Positions 49,561 to 60,328 of a stretch of DNA of 64,000 nt are shown here, one piece after another. Positions within the stretch are counted from its first letter, which is position 1. Each line of letters starts with the position of its first letter. Location of the stretch: positions 17,399,001 to 17,463,000 of the forward strand of contig NC_058198.1 of the NCBI RefSeq assembly GCF_907165205.1, read 5' to 3'. The position numbers and the translations under genes are program-made. The notes under the pieces were generated by a model. That model was not told where the DNA came from. It did not search any database and saw only the letters and a program-made list of their open reading frames with translations. Source of the stretch: Coccinella septempunctata (Eukaryota; Arthropoda; Insecta; Coleoptera; Coccinellidae).

Positions 49561-51504
49561 ACCGTCCAAAAGCTTCCTGTACCACGGGTCCGAGGAACAA
49601 CCCAAGGCAGTGTCGACGGTATCGAGTACGGGTACCGACCTAGACAAAACGTCAGGTACGATGTTATATTTACCTTTTCGATGAATAATGGTATAATCAT
49701 ATTGTTGGAGCCGGATCGCCCAACGGGCTAGTCGACCAGAAGGTGACTCCAATCGGTCCAGCCAGAGCAAAGATGCATGATCGGTGATCACTGTGAAATG
49801 GGTGCCTTCAATATACGGCCGCAGCTTTTCAATCGCCCATAGAACGGCAAGACATTCCCGTTCCGTGGTGGTATAGTTGCGCTCTAACCGAGTAAAAGAC
49901 CTAGAAAGATAACATATCACCTTTTCTCCATCCTCTTGTTGTTGAGTAAGGACTGCACCTATTCCATAACCTGAAGCATCACACTGTATAGTGAATGGCT
50001 TCGAGAAATCAGGACAAGACAACACAGGGGGACCAATCAACCGCTCCTTCAAGTTATTCAGAGCCTCATCACATTGGACACTCCACTTGAAAGGTCTACC
50101 CTTTTTTAATAACTCCGTCAGAGGAGCAATAAGATCCGCAAAATTTGGTACGAATCGTCGGTACCATGAAGCTAGTCCCAGCAGACGTCGAACCTCCGAG
50201 ACACTTGTGGGCACCGGTATGTTCAAGATGGCTTGGACCTTAGCTGGATCCATTCTTAACCCTGTAGAATCCACCACATATCCCAAATACAAAAGTTCCG
50301 GTCGGCAGAAATGACACTTTTTCTTAGAAACCGTTAAATTGGCAGCCTTCAGGCGCTTGAAGACCTCCTTCAATACCTCAACATGCTTCTCAAAGGTATC
50401 CGTGATGATAATGATGTCGTCCAAATAGACGAATACATAAGGCTCCAGATCGGGACCAAGGACTCTGTCAACCAAACGCTGGAAGGTGGCTGGACTATTA
50501 GATAATCCCATAGGCAAGCGAAGGAAGTGGAACAGACCTCTATTGGGAACTGTAAAGGCAGTCAGAGGGCGAGAAGATTCCTCCAGGGGCACCTGAAAAT
50601 ATGCCGACTTGATGTCCATTGACGATAGGAACTTGGCATTGCGAAGTCGATCCAAAGTGGCATTTATATAGGGGAGGGGATACGCATCTTTTTCCGTAAC
50701 CGCGTTTAGTTTCCGGTAATCGACGCAGAACCGGTACGAGCCATCCTTCTTTTTCACGAGAAGAATGGGAGATGACCAGGGGCTGGTCGAGGGCTCGACA
50801 ATACCTTGCTCGAGCAATTTATCCAACTCAGCATCAATATGACCCTGCATCACCGGACTAACCGGATAATACCTCTGTTTGATGGGACGACAAGAAGTTT
50901 TTATCTCATGCTCCACCAAATTAGTACACCCCAACTCGTCACCCATGTCCCTGAAAGCCTCCTGCACAACCTTATTGAAAATTCTGGTCTGGTCGGGCGT
51001 CAGATGTTCCTCCGAGGCAATTGCACCCACAGACACATCAGCATCACGCCGGAAGACCCAGTTCCCTCCATGAAGATCCGGTACGATACCAAACTTCCTC
51101 CAGAAATCAACGCCCAAAATCAAGGTGTGCGGCAAATCTGGAACCACCAAGGCTGAAATCATCCTAACCCGATTCTCAAGCTTAATTGGCAGATCAACCG
51201 AACCGATACTTGGACAACTTTGACCATTAGCGACCCTACAAGAAGCAACATTATCAGAATTGATCTTAAGCTTCAACTTTTTCAATATATCCCATCCTGG
51301 ACCTCCTATAATCGTGCTCGAAGCACCCGAATCTAATAAACCTAAGAATTCAACATCAAGAACCGAAACAGACAAATATGGACGTTCATCATTATGCGCA
51401 TGCGCCAACACATAATCTAGGATGGCTTTCTGACGTCGAGGCAAACGAACACTGGCAGTCGATTGAGGGAAGGCACACGTACTGCCATGAGAGGTCTTCC
51501 CCAT
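49516..51504 (-). CDS. gypsy-2 Pol: protease, reverse transcriptase, RNase H
   Basis: The frame is 662 codons. Aspartic protease has DSGA at 58-61 and the ILGVDFW flap region. Reverse transcriptase has LDRLRNAKFLSSMDIKSAYF (first Asp), LPMGLSNSPATFQR and YLDD at about 360. RNase H has CDASGYGIGAVL at about 507, TERECLAVLWAIEKLR, and TDHASLLWL. All key catalytic residues are present. Its ATG overlaps the Gag stop codon (TGATG), so translation may depend on termination-reinitiation. It ends at an indel before integrase. Confidence 0.93.
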   Translation of the reverse strand: MGKTSHGSTCAFPQSTASVRLPRRQKAILDYVLAHAHNDERPYLSVSVLDVEFLGLLDSGASSTIIGGPGWDILKKLKLKINSDNVASCRVANGQSCPSIGSVDLPIKLENRVRMISALVVPDLPHTLILGVDFWRKFGIVPDLHGGNWVFRRDADVSVGAIASEEHLTPDQTRIFNKVVQEAFRDMGDELGCTNLVEHEIKTSCRPIKQRYYPVSPVMQGHIDAELDKLLEQGIVEPSTSPWSSPILLVKKKDGSYRFCVDYRKLNAVTEKDAYPLPYINATLDRLRNAKFLSSMDIKSAYFQVPLEESSRPLTAFTVPNRGLFHFLRLPMGLSNSPATFQRLVDRVLGPDLEPYVFVYLDDIIIITDTFEKHVEVLKEVFKRLKAANLTVSKKKCHFCRPELLYLGYVVDSTGLRMDPAKVQAILNIPVPTSVSEVRRLLGLASWYRRFVPNFADLIAPLTELLKKGRPFKWSVQCDEALNNLKERLIGPPVLSCPDFSKPFTIQCDASGYGIGAVLTQQQEDGEKVICYLSRSFTRLERNYTTTERECLAVLWAIEKLRPYIEGTHFTVITDHASLLWLDRLESPSGRLARWAIRLQQYDYTIIHRKGKYNIVPDVLSRSVPVLDTVDTALGCSSDPWYRKLLDGQDPAPFPFMAVDPG

Positions 51505-52544
51505 CAGTTTTCCGACGGCTTACACCCCGGACAAGTCCGAACAGTGAAATCTGGACGACCGCAGCGGAAGCAATACTTCTTCCTCGCCGAGCGGCAGTCC
51601 CTAGCGGCATGACCAGGCTGCCGGCAATTCCAACAGGTCAAAACTGCATTCACCTGAGGAGAAGAGGAGGAGGGGGTTTCGGCATATACGTAAGCCAGAT
51701 CTGGCTCTACCAAAGAGCTTCTATTTCGTGGAGGGGGGACATATGATTCAATTGACTCTTTGCGAGCCTCCAGTTGTCTTCCGATATCCAGAAGTTGCGA
51801 GATTGAGGTTATGTTGGTCAAACCTATCTGACTCTGATAGCAAGGGGAAAGATTACGGAGAAGGATCTTCAGTCGGACATCGTCATTAACAGGGACAGTG
51901 AGGCGCTTGAACAGGTTATCCATCATGGCAAGGTACAAACCTATGTTCTCGTCAGGACCTTGAGTTCGGCGCTTAATTTCATCGAAAAGTTTCTCGTTAT
52001 AATTGGGGGGTAAAAACTGTTTCCGTAATTCCTCCACTAATTGAGACCAGGTTGATACGGTGGCCCGAACCGATCTGAACCAGATAAGAGCCTTACCTTC
52101 AAAAAGATCGCTAGCAGACGAAAACAACTGCTCTTTAGTAACGTTCCGTGAAATGCACAATTCCTCCACATTTTCTAGGAAGGAGCTCAGAGAGCACCTA
52201 TCATTATTCCCACTGAATTTAGTGATACTCCACTTAGCCACCGATACAGAAGGGGCCCTACAATTATGGACGGCAACCGGAGCCGCGGATTGGTGAGCGA
52301 TGTCACTATCTATATCAACATCCGACCCAGATTCCGAAGCTGAATCCGATGCATCAACCGAGGCCATCAAAGTGCTCAACTCCAAAGGGGTTTGTGCCTG
52401 CAACGAAAATCTTCGATATTTCCTGGCGCGCGCACGTAACTCCGACTCTAGCCCAATAATCTGCGCCAAATATCCCGACCTGAGAACTTGTTCCGTCTCA
52501 GAGAGTGCTTGAGAACGTTCAGCCCGCTTAAATAAATGCACCAA
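51504..52544 (-). CDS. gypsy-2 Gag, main part
   Basis: The frame is 346 codons. A Ty3-type capsid region lies at ~100-260 (WSITKFSG, FLENVEEL, ALIWFRS, WSQLVEELRKQFLP). A zinc knuckle CWNCRQPGHAARDC (CX2CX4HX4C) is near residue 302. A second, CFRCGRPDFTVRTC, has Phe in place of the zinc-binding His and is followed by CPGC. The first ATG lies downstream of a frameshift near 52565, and the N-terminus is in the other frame. Confidence 0.9.
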   Translation of the reverse strand: MVHLFKRAERSQALSETEQVLRSGYLAQIIGLESELRARARKYRRFSLQAQTPLELSTLMASVDASDSASESGSDVDIDSDIAHQSAAPVAVHNCRAPSVSVAKWSITKFSGNNDRCSLSSFLENVEELCISRNVTKEQLFSSASDLFEGKALIWFRSVRATVSTWSQLVEELRKQFLPPNYNEKLFDEIKRRTQGPDENIGLYLAMMDNLFKRLTVPVNDDVRLKILLRNLSPCYQSQIGLTNITSISQLLDIGRQLEARKESIESYVPPPRNRSSLVEPDLAYVYAETPSSSSPQVNAVLTCWNCRQPGHAARDCRSARKKYCFRCGRPDFTVRTCPGCKPSEN

Positions 52545-52559
52545 ACGAGAAGACAGCTT

Positions 52560-52828
52560 GAGAAAGATGAACTCCTCTCATCACCCGAAAATTCTGATAC
52601 CTCTCTTTGAAGGACCGATATCGTACCTCCGATTACTCCCGAGTCATCGGCGAACTTAAATGGATACGGTGGGTATTTGGTTTCAATTCCCGATCGTTCT
52701 AACCTTAAATAGCCCCGAAGACTTTTCCTCATCTCGACAACCGTAGTTACATCGTCTACGCCTCTAATTGCCAACTCATACCCTAACTCATCTTTATCAA
52801 GACGACCTACATCCATACGGCCCTCCAT
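52560..52828 (-). pseudogene. gypsy-2 Gag N-terminus, other frame
   Basis: The likely start is the ATG at 52828, giving MEGRMDVGRLDKDELGYEL. This matches the start of the LTR-3 Gag at 63048 (MDVNRLLSDELTFEL). The frame leaves the Gag sequence near 52565, where a one-base indel links it to the main Gag frame. Confidence 0.75.
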
Positions 52829-52955
52829 ACTTAAATCGATACTCAACAAAATTACTATACCTAACCTCACAACGCGAAAGAACTGTATCTGAAAGAAGAA
52901 GAAGCAACAAAACTAAAATAATCACCACGACAAGTCACGAAGTTATTGATTGTAG

Positions 52956-52973
52956 GCCCCACGTTGGGCGCCA
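52956..52973 (-). other. gypsy-2 primer-binding site, tRNA-Lys(1,2) type
   Basis: On the minus strand TGGCGCCCAACGTGGGGC lies about 3 nt after the LTR. It is the 18-nt sequence known from retroviruses primed by tRNA-Lys1,2. Confidence 0.88.
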
Positions 52974-52976
52974 ATT

Positions 52977-54579
52977 TGAGACCTTTCGTCACACCGAAAT
53001 GCAAGAAATACCCGGGCTGCCAAGCGAGGGTATCCACGGCTCACTCAGTGAAGATGGGGTGGGTTCAATGTAAGGAACCGACAAAAGAGAAGTAGGGCGC
53101 CAGGTAGATTTATTTCCCCAGTAAATACCCTTAGGAACAGCAACAACCCCAAATCAACCAAAAGAGTTGTACTGAAGAACGGTTTATTCAGGCAGCAAAG
53201 AAAATACACGGGCCTACTTGTATGGCTATAGTGGTATTGAACGCCAAGGAGGGTGTGTGGTGTCTAATAATAATTGTAATACTTCAAAAGGGATGGCCTT
53301 TATAAAATCAACCGAAATCGCGTCGCTTGAGCTCAGGCGCAGCGCGAAGTTCTTCAGAACTCCCAAATGTACCAGTAACACTAATTAACGTTCAATTTAA
53401 CTGCACAGAATTATCAACGTCACCAGAGTGACATGCTCTAACTAAATTAATCTATATCTCACTCCACAAGCAATAGCATGTGATAATAATAGCAATACAT
53501 TAAGGTTTTACAATATAAACCGTTGTCGTTAAGGAAAGCAACAATATAATACGATATTCAACTTCTATAATACACTTGCGTGTCCTGAGAGTGCTCTCTC
53601 CGCTCCTGAATGGGGAAGATGGTCTCTTCGTTATGAAATTCTACAAGGGGTCTGTTGTAACAGCTCCACTTGGACTGGATTTCACGAGTAGTTCTAGAAG
53701 GCTCGACTCGGACTGTGACTATACTAGGATTTATAGGACTTCTTCCCTACACGATGATTTCAGGGACTTCCTCTTTATACTACGATATGTCTCCCTACAC
53801 TAGTATATGTCTCCCTACACTAGGATATGCCTTCCTACACTAGGAGATGTCTCCCTACACTAGGACCCTGTCGATACGAAAGAACGTAAGAACTTAATCC
53901 TCACCATATAAGGAAGAATGAGTGACAAACATTGTATCACAAAAGATGGCTTTATACATACCCAGTTCTTCGGGGGGAACTATTCAAATCTAACGTGAAT
54001 CCACCAAATCTTTCCAAGCTCGAATATGCAATTAGACAACCAGAACCTCGGTTCTATCACAATCAACGTAGGATGCTCTCAACTAATGCTTCCAATCAAC
54101 GAATTTCACGGCAATAGCTGGTAATGGAGAGAAAATAACACACAATAAGGAATTTGCCGAACAACGTACGACGAACATACCTTTATGAAGAAAAACTTCA
54201 CGTGCCACAGCGAAGAAAACTCTCGATCAATCCTCCTTAAGGAGATACGCCAATATAGAATCCAAATAAACCAGTTCGGCAGGAGATCACACAGATATCC
54301 GAAGATTAATCCCACAAATGAACGATTTTAATTATCGAAAACTCCAGAAATTCCTGATGGATACCTCCAAACTTACAAAATGGCTAATCACATAGAAAAC
54401 TCATCTGACGCTGTCTAACCTTCAAAATTCTGTGAGCACGGAAAACTAAACTAAAACGTCAAGATCTAACCCCACTTGACCGGTAGCGGTGAAATAACAG
54501 TAGGCCGATTGCCCCACATCGACATAACCTGCAAATTCAATTCGTACCGTATTTATTGATGGTATTTGAAACCGTTACA
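52977..54579 (-). repeat. gypsy-2 5' LTR
   Basis: It is about 1.6 kb, starting TGTAACGGTTTC and ending ...GGTCTCA just before the primer site. The 3' boundary is inferred from the primer site, since the other LTRs are truncated. A 20-bp motif (TATGTCTCCCTACACTAG on the plus strand, with variants) is repeated four times at about 53782-53866. The TATA/initiator position is not clear. Confidence 0.75.
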
Positions 54580-54757
54580 AATTGTTATGAGCTATATGTT
54601 GTTACACTTTTTTGCCTCAATTGGAAGCAATGAATCGAGGGAGTAGATCGAACAGTGCGCTGGATGAAGCGTACTGGATCTCGCCTTTTCAATTTCTTTT
54701 TACCTCATATTGTATTTGATTGATTATTTCTAATTCATGAAATTGAATAAAGACCTT
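54580..54757. other. Unassigned sequence between gypsy-2 and the Dong element
   Basis: These 178 bp match nothing else in the window and are not array-unit sequence. They are either ancient flank or part of the Dong 3' untranslated region. Confidence 0.4.
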
Positions 54758-54827
54758 TATTATTATGACTTTAGCCTTGCGGCTTTCACACTCCTCTCCA
54801 GAGGAAAATTCACTTATCCCAGATATC

Positions 54828-57177
54828 TCAGATATCAAAAGGATTAAGCTCTGTTGGAGCCCTTTCCAGGTTGTCGGGCTCGTGGTGGTGGTCGGGTCCG
54901 GGTCGCTCCTCGCCTCCCTGCTGTAGGCTGGATTCCTGCTCCACCCGCACTTCCTGTCGGCGCAGACGGTGTTCCTCTGCATTCCCCATGTACTTGCGTA
55001 CAGTTCTCGCCGTTCCGAGCAGTACCGCCTTCTGCATGACTCTATAGATATTTTCGTCCAACTGAAGTTTCCTCAAGTTCTCTAGTAGTTTCTTCGGTAT
55101 CAGGCCTGTAGATGAAATGACAATAGGGATGGTCTTGATATCTTTCAGCTTCCACTGTCTTCTGGTCTGTTCCTCGAGATCTCTGTATTTTGAAATTTTT
55201 TCAGTGTGCCTATCTAGAAGATTGTTATTATTTGGAATTGCCACGTCGATGAATAGTGCTCTGTCCTCATCCTTATTGAGCAATATGAGGTCTGGTCTAT
55301 TGTGGGTTATTTTTCGGTCTGTGAGAACCGTGCGATCCCAGTAGAGCTTGTGATGGTCGTTTTCCAGCACAGCATCCGGATGGTAATTGTAATAAGGAAC
55401 CTTTTTCGAAGCTAGAAGGTGTTTTAGTGCCAATTCTTGGTGAAGAATCTTGGCAACAGCATCATGTCTATTTTTGTACTCCGTGCCCGCGAACTTCTGA
55501 CATCCCCCGGTGATGTGCTGGATAGTTTCATGTGTCTCACAGCCATAACGACAGCTATCGTTCGCCACTGAGGCATCCTTGGCGATGTACTTCATGTAAT
55601 TTCTTGTTGGAATCACCTGATCCTGGATGGCGAGCATGAAGCCCTTTGTTTCAGGAAACAACCTTCCGGAAGTCAACCAGTAGTTCGACGCAGATATGTC
55701 GAAGTAATCATGGTTGACCTCGTTCTGGTGCCTCCCATGCAAAGGTTTGCCAATCAGTTTCTGCATTCTACTTTCTGCAGAGTGTTCGACTGTTTCCAAG
55801 TGATCCTGTTGTAGCTTTAATAGTGTAGAACTATCAGCAACACAAACTACTCGATGGAGTTCTGACGAAGCTGCCTTGCTCAAGAAATATTTTCGAAGTC
55901 CTTCAATTTCCTGGGACATACGGTTGGACAAATCAACAATTCCTCTACCCCCAAGATGTCGTGGCAGCTCGGTCCGTTCTATTGAGCTTTTGGGGTGATG
56001 TTTATTGTGTTTAGTCAGCATCGTCCTTATTCTTCTCTGTAAAGCTGCTAAATCGGTGGTCGTCCAAGAGATAATACCAAATGAATAGCTCAGCGCCGAG
56101 CAAGCGTAGGTGTTAATCGCTTTTATCAGATTCTTGCTGTTAAGACCAGTTCTCATTATCCTCCTCAATCTTCGGGTGAACTCCTCCGCTAATTCTTTCT
56201 TCATCTGAGTCTGATTGATTTTTCTTGCCTGTTTTATGCCTAGATACTTGTATGTGTCTCCTTCCTTTAATGCTTCAATTTCTGCACCTTCCTTGAGTTT
56301 GAACGAACCATCTTCTATTATCCCTCTCGTTATGTTAAGCAGTCGACATTTTTCAAGTCCAAACTTCATTTTGATGTCTTCCGAGAATCCTTCCACCATT
56401 TTCAGCATCAGTTGCATTTGTTTTTTGGTAGATGCGAAGAGTTTCAAGTCGTCCATGTAAAGGAGATGATTCAGTTTCATCATAGTTCTACTGCCGCTCT
56501 TGATGGAAAATCCGTAGTCCGTAGAATTCAATCTATGAGACGAGGGATTCAGGGCCATGCAGAACCACAGAGGGCTCAGCGAGTCTCCTTGGAAAATTCC
56601 GCGTCTTATTGGAATAGGTCCTGTTGTAATGGAGCAATCTGCTGCTTTTATTCGAAGACTAGTACGCCAGGTTGACATGGCGTTTTTCAGGAACTTAACA
56701 ATATTGGGATCCACCTTGTAAATCTTCAAGATCGTCAAGAGCCATTCGTGAGGTATAGAATCGAATGCTTTTTTGTAGTCTATGTAGGCAGCGTAAAGAT
56801 TCCTTCGCTTGGAGAACGCTTGATTGCAGATAACTGAATCTATTATTAGTTGTTCTTTGCACCCTCGGCTGTCTTTGGTGCATCCTTCCTGTTGCATGGC
56901 GATGATGTTATTTCTTTCGCAATGGTTGTGAATTCGGTTCGATATGCACGATGTGATTAATTTGTACATCGTTGGAAGACATGTGATCGGTCGGTACTTG
57001 GATGGGTCTTCTGTATTCCTTTGGTCTTTAGGTAACAGGTATGTTGTGCCATGTGTAAGGAATACTGGCATTCTTTCAGGATTTTCAATGACATCATTTA
57101 TTGCGGAGGTCAATTTGTCATGCATGATCCAAAGTTTCTTGATCCAGAAGTTCTGTAATCCATCAGGCCCAGGTGCT
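54828..57177 (-). CDS. Dong/R4-like reverse transcriptase and restriction-like endonuclease
   Basis: The frame is open from the stop at 57178 (KAPGPDGL) with its first ATG at 57125. Reverse transcriptase has DYKKAFDSIPH (motif A), GIFQGDSLSPL (motif B) and LYMDDLKLFA at about 220 from that ATG. A CCHC-like cluster (CRYGCETHETIQHITGGC) lies at ~523. The PD-(D/E)XK endonuclease (NRPDLILL, then FIDVAIP and the lysine-containing EKISKYRDLE) is at ~605-650. Catalytic residues look intact. One TGA separates it from the N-terminal part. Confidence 0.88.
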
Positions 57178-57179
57178 TT

Positions 57180-58745
57180 TCAGTTGTGCAGTCCTCTGAT
57201 AGCTGATTTTACTTCTTCAATCGTGATCATGTCATGCTGCATCGTCTCATATTTTATAGCTTCAGATTTTTCATCTTCAATCCATCCGGTATCTCCATTG
57301 AACTGAGGTTTTGTTGATAATTGTTCGGTCCAGAATTGTTCAATGGCTTCCTTTGGTGGTAACTTTCCATTTTCTCCATCCGACGATGTGAGTGATCGGT
57401 AGAAATATTCTTCCGACTTTTCGAATGAATTATTGTCTCTTTTCCGGCTATAATTGCTTTTATATCTCCTCAAGCGTTCTGCATACAGACTTAATTTTTG
57501 CTTCAGAGTGTCGAGGCAATGGTGAGCTGTAGCATTCTCCGTCTCTCGTTCTGTGTGTGTCCTGTTTCTATCCATGATCTCTTTGGCAGCTTTCACAACC
57601 TTTCTTCCTCGATTCCCGTTCAAGTACTCCGTCAGTCGTCCAATGTCTCTTCTTAGCCTTTCTGTTTTGTGTTGAAGACGTTTCTGCCATGCTGGCGCGT
57701 GTAATTTGTGTAATTTTGGACCATCGTTGTTCGTTCGGCGAATTTTTGCCCCCATGGTTTTCGCTGTCGTCAGCGCTGCACAGTGAAAAACTAGATGCAG
57801 ATATTCCAATGAACTTCCGTTCTGTAGGTATTCAGGTAAAACGTCCTTATTCAAGATGTCGATTATAAGTGACAGTTTTTTGGATGTATTGAGTCGTGGA
57901 GGTGCTACTCGATGAAGAGGATCTGTTCCTTCCAGTTCGGCAAAGTATCTCCTCATGTCAGAGTCAACTTGTCGGTGGAGCTCTTCCCTATCGTCCTGGT
58001 GTTCAGGCTCATTTGCTTTGCAAGAAGGACTTTCAGTATCAATGTCTTCTGGGTGTTGTTGCCCAGGTATGTGAACTTCATCAGAGGTGTTGGTGTTATT
58101 CTCCATTGCTAGCGGACGCTGAAGTTCTCGTTTAATTGCGTCGATTCGGGCCGTTGGTACTAGTTCATTTCTCAGAATTACGCGGTACTGGTCTGCCACT
58201 CGTTGTTCAGTGACATTGACATTTGGGTAGGCAATGCAGAATTCCTCATGGAGCCTTTTCCTATAGTTGTTCGTGTTCTGCCCTAGTCCCGTGATGGAGT
58301 TATATATGCGCACAATAGTTTCATTCATGGACGTTGTCCACTTCATGCGCTTTCTCACTAACCCCGCTTGGGTGAGCACTGGCTGAATATCCTGCGCAGC
58401 ACCTTCAGCGGTTCGAGTCGGCAATTGAATTGGACTCGTTGGTTGCTGTTGTTGCTTTGGAGCTGTAGCTTGTTTTGCAGCAGGAGCCCGCTTCCTCAAC
58501 ATCCTGCCACCGACGTCCCGCATACTGTCATGTCCAGCGCCGGCTCCAGACATGCCCTGACGATCCCCAGGCAGCGACTTGTTTCCGAGGCTTCTCGTAA
58601 TCACCATTTCCATGGGTTTGTGCTCCCCTTTCTCGGTTTGGGTGAGGGGTAGAGAAATGAGAGCAGAAAGAGCACCCCTATGAAGGATGTGAAAGAGAGA
58701 GGAAGAAGGAATGGGACTGCGGACAGCAGGCGTGGCTGGCTGCAC
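57180..58745 (-). CDS. Dong/R4-like N-terminal region, ending at a premature stop
   Basis: The frame is 521 codons; the likely start is an internal ATG around residue 45. It holds a proline/glutamine-rich stretch and a Myb/SANT-like DNA-binding segment around residues 130-200 (KWTTSMNETIVRIYN). A long basic helical region follows, ending at the reverse transcriptase border. The stop TGA sits where relatives have a Trp codon (N-stop-KAPGPDG), so a single base change splits an otherwise continuous ~1300-codon frame. Confidence 0.82.
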   Translation of the reverse strand: MQPATPAVRSPIPSSSLFHILHRGALSALISLPLTQTEKGEHKPMEMVITRSLGNKSLPGDRQGMSGAGAGHDSMRDVGGRMLRKRAPAAKQATAPKQQQQPTSPIQLPTRTAEGAAQDIQPVLTQAGLVRKRMKWTTSMNETIVRIYNSITGLGQNTNNYRKRLHEEFCIAYPNVNVTEQRVADQYRVILRNELVPTARIDAIKRELQRPLAMENNTNTSDEVHIPGQQHPEDIDTESPSCKANEPEHQDDREELHRQVDSDMRRYFAELEGTDPLHRVAPPRLNTSKKLSLIIDILNKDVLPEYLQNGSSLEYLHLVFHCAALTTAKTMGAKIRRTNNDGPKLHKLHAPAWQKRLQHKTERLRRDIGRLTEYLNGNRGRKVVKAAKEIMDRNRTHTERETENATAHHCLDTLKQKLSLYAERLRRYKSNYSRKRDNNSFEKSEEYFYRSLTSSDGENGKLPPKEAIEQFWTEQLSTKPQFNGDTGWIEDEKSEAIKYETMQHDMITIEEVKSAIRGLHN

Positions 58746-58810
58746 CGTCTACGTCGTTACGATGGCTACCTGGCAGGCCATCTACCAGATAGCTGCCAGG
58801 CAGGCCAGAC

Positions 58811-58839
<29 letters not shown>
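58811..58839. repeat. (ATT)n microsatellite at the Dong 5' junction
   Basis: Nine ATT repeats lie between the Dong 5' end and array-unit sequence. The array unit itself has ATTATTATATACTC at this place, so this is the expanded insertion site. Confidence 0.88.
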
Positions 58840-58842
<3 letters not shown>

Positions 58843-59777
58843 CTCAAAACTTTTCGGTTTCCCGGTTAAGACCTTGAAAATGAAATTCATGAAGTAGATA
58901 GTAGTGCTCCGTATAATTAGGGTGAAAACAAAAAATAACGATTCTGTACTTATATATAGCAACCTACATGGATTTCTGCATATACATCAGAGTCGTTAAA
59001 TCTATTCAGGGACATTCTTTCTATAGTTTTATTTCCTCAGGAAAAACGTGTATACCATCTACAACGTGAATGTAAATGATGAAAAAGAATTCTCTAGAAA
59101 TTATTAATTTTGAAATATTGTTTGGAGCAGCGAGATTTGAAACAAACTTAAGAATTGAAATACTAATGCGCTTCAATACTTGCTTATCCAGATAGTCATT
59201 ATCTGTATCGATAACTTATACTTTTCAATTGTTGATATTTTATCATTTCATAATATCAGAAACGTTTGAAAAAATAAACAGTAATATAGTATATTCTTTC
59301 TGTAAGAAAAATACTCTGGACAATTATCATTTAAATTCTCATATGTTTCATAAACTCATAATTATATAAAACACTCTATAATTTTAGGTATTTTTAGTGT
59401 TAGGCTCAAGTATCACAAAATAACAAAATATTTTATATGTTCTTTTTAGGTATCATAAGTAATGGATTGAACACTATAAGTAAAATATCGCAGGAATTTG
59501 GACAGGTTGAAAAACAATCTCTTATGAATTCGCCAACGTTTCGGAACTATTTTGTTCCTTTCTCAAGGCTCATCATACAACTAATAAAAGTAACACTTTA
59601 AAATTGGTCATAGGAAGTTAAGGATAAATCAACAAACAGTCCGACGTATGACAGTTAAATTGAACGAATGTAATACGTTGATTCCATAGAAATTTTAAGT
59701 CACAGCAATCTAATATCGAATCAGACGACGGAACGGCAATTGGGTGGTGGGGTGCTAGGGAGGGATGGTAGAGGGGC

Positions 59778-59815
59778 TATATAACAGCGGAGTAGATGTA
59801 CAAAGTATTCAGTTG
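59778..59815 (+). promoter_or_regulatory. TATA box and initiator of array gene copy D
   Basis: TATATAA at 59778-59784 and TCAGT with A at 59811, 33 nt apart and 8 nt before the ATG, exactly as in the tandem copies. Confidence 0.6.
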
Positions 59816-59818
59816 TGA

Positions 59819-60328
59819 ATGTGCTTCGTGCTGCCAATATTGTGTTGTGGTTTACATTTTTTAACTTTGATACTATCGAATTTTATCGTTTCATACTTAA
59901 ATATTTTTTTCATTGTGGAAGACGAGATGGACAGAAAGAAGATCTTGAGAATGGGATTGGAAAAATTGAAGTCTAAACAAATTGACTTGAGGAGAACAGT
60001 TCAAATCAGGAATTTTCTGAAGTCACATGTAGGAGAACGAAAAAGAGGAAAAGTTCCGCAGAAAAAATCCGACACTCACGCTGCAAGAAGAGAAAGTAAT
60101 CAAGATGAACATAGCCAAAAAGTCGTGAAGAAAATAAATTCCGATGTTGGAGAAAAAAAGCAGTATGTGTCGAACGGAAATCTGAGAAAACGCTTGACGA
60201 GGTCTTTCATTCTGAAGGAGATTCTGAATATGACATCTATTAGAAGAAAAGAAGATCCTAATATCAAACTTTTCAATGTGAATGACTACATTGAGATTTT
60301 TAGGAAGAAGGAGAAACCTATAAAATGA
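59819..60328 (+). CDS. Array gene copy D: 169-aa basic protein with hydrophobic N-terminus
   Basis: This copy is intact and nearly identical to copies A and C, with a proline in the hydrophobic segment and a few changes in the basic part. It keeps the final IK that copy C lost. It is about 44 kb from the tandem array and in the opposite orientation, in keeping with a rearranged larger array. The function is unknown. Confidence 0.6.
   Translation: MCFVLPILCCGLHFLTLILSNFIVSYLNIFFIVEDEMDRKKILRMGLEKLKSKQIDLRRTVQIRNFLKSHVGERKRGKVPQKKSDTHAARRESNQDEHSQKVVKKINSDVGEKKQYVSNGNLRKRLTRSFILKEILNMTSIRRKEDPNIKLFNVNDYIEIFRKKEKPIK

Larger units (their letters stand above)
46253..54579 (-). mobile_element. gypsy-2: nearly complete Ty3/gypsy LTR retrotransposon
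   Basis: The element is about 8.3 kb on the minus strand: 5' LTR (54579-52977), tRNA-Lys primer site, Gag, protease, reverse transcriptase, RNase H, integrase, long untranslated region, purine tract and a truncated 3' LTR. It is inactive by sequence, with frameshifts in Gag, between RNase H and integrase, and within integrase. The LTRs differ by roughly 1%. The integrase-to-LTR part was copied twice more in the window. Confidence 0.93.
54758..58810 (-). mobile_element. Dong/R4-like non-LTR element in an ATT microsatellite
   Basis: A single long reading frame encodes an N-terminal DNA-binding region, a reverse transcriptase and a C-terminal restriction-like endonuclease. This arrangement marks the R2/R4 group. 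The wording FQGDSLSPLWFCMALNP is typical of R4/Dong. The 5' end abuts (ATT)9, consistent with the known preference of Dong for TAA repeats. The 3' end is placed at a short TAATAATAA near 54758, which is uncertain by up to ~180 bp. Confidence 0.85.
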
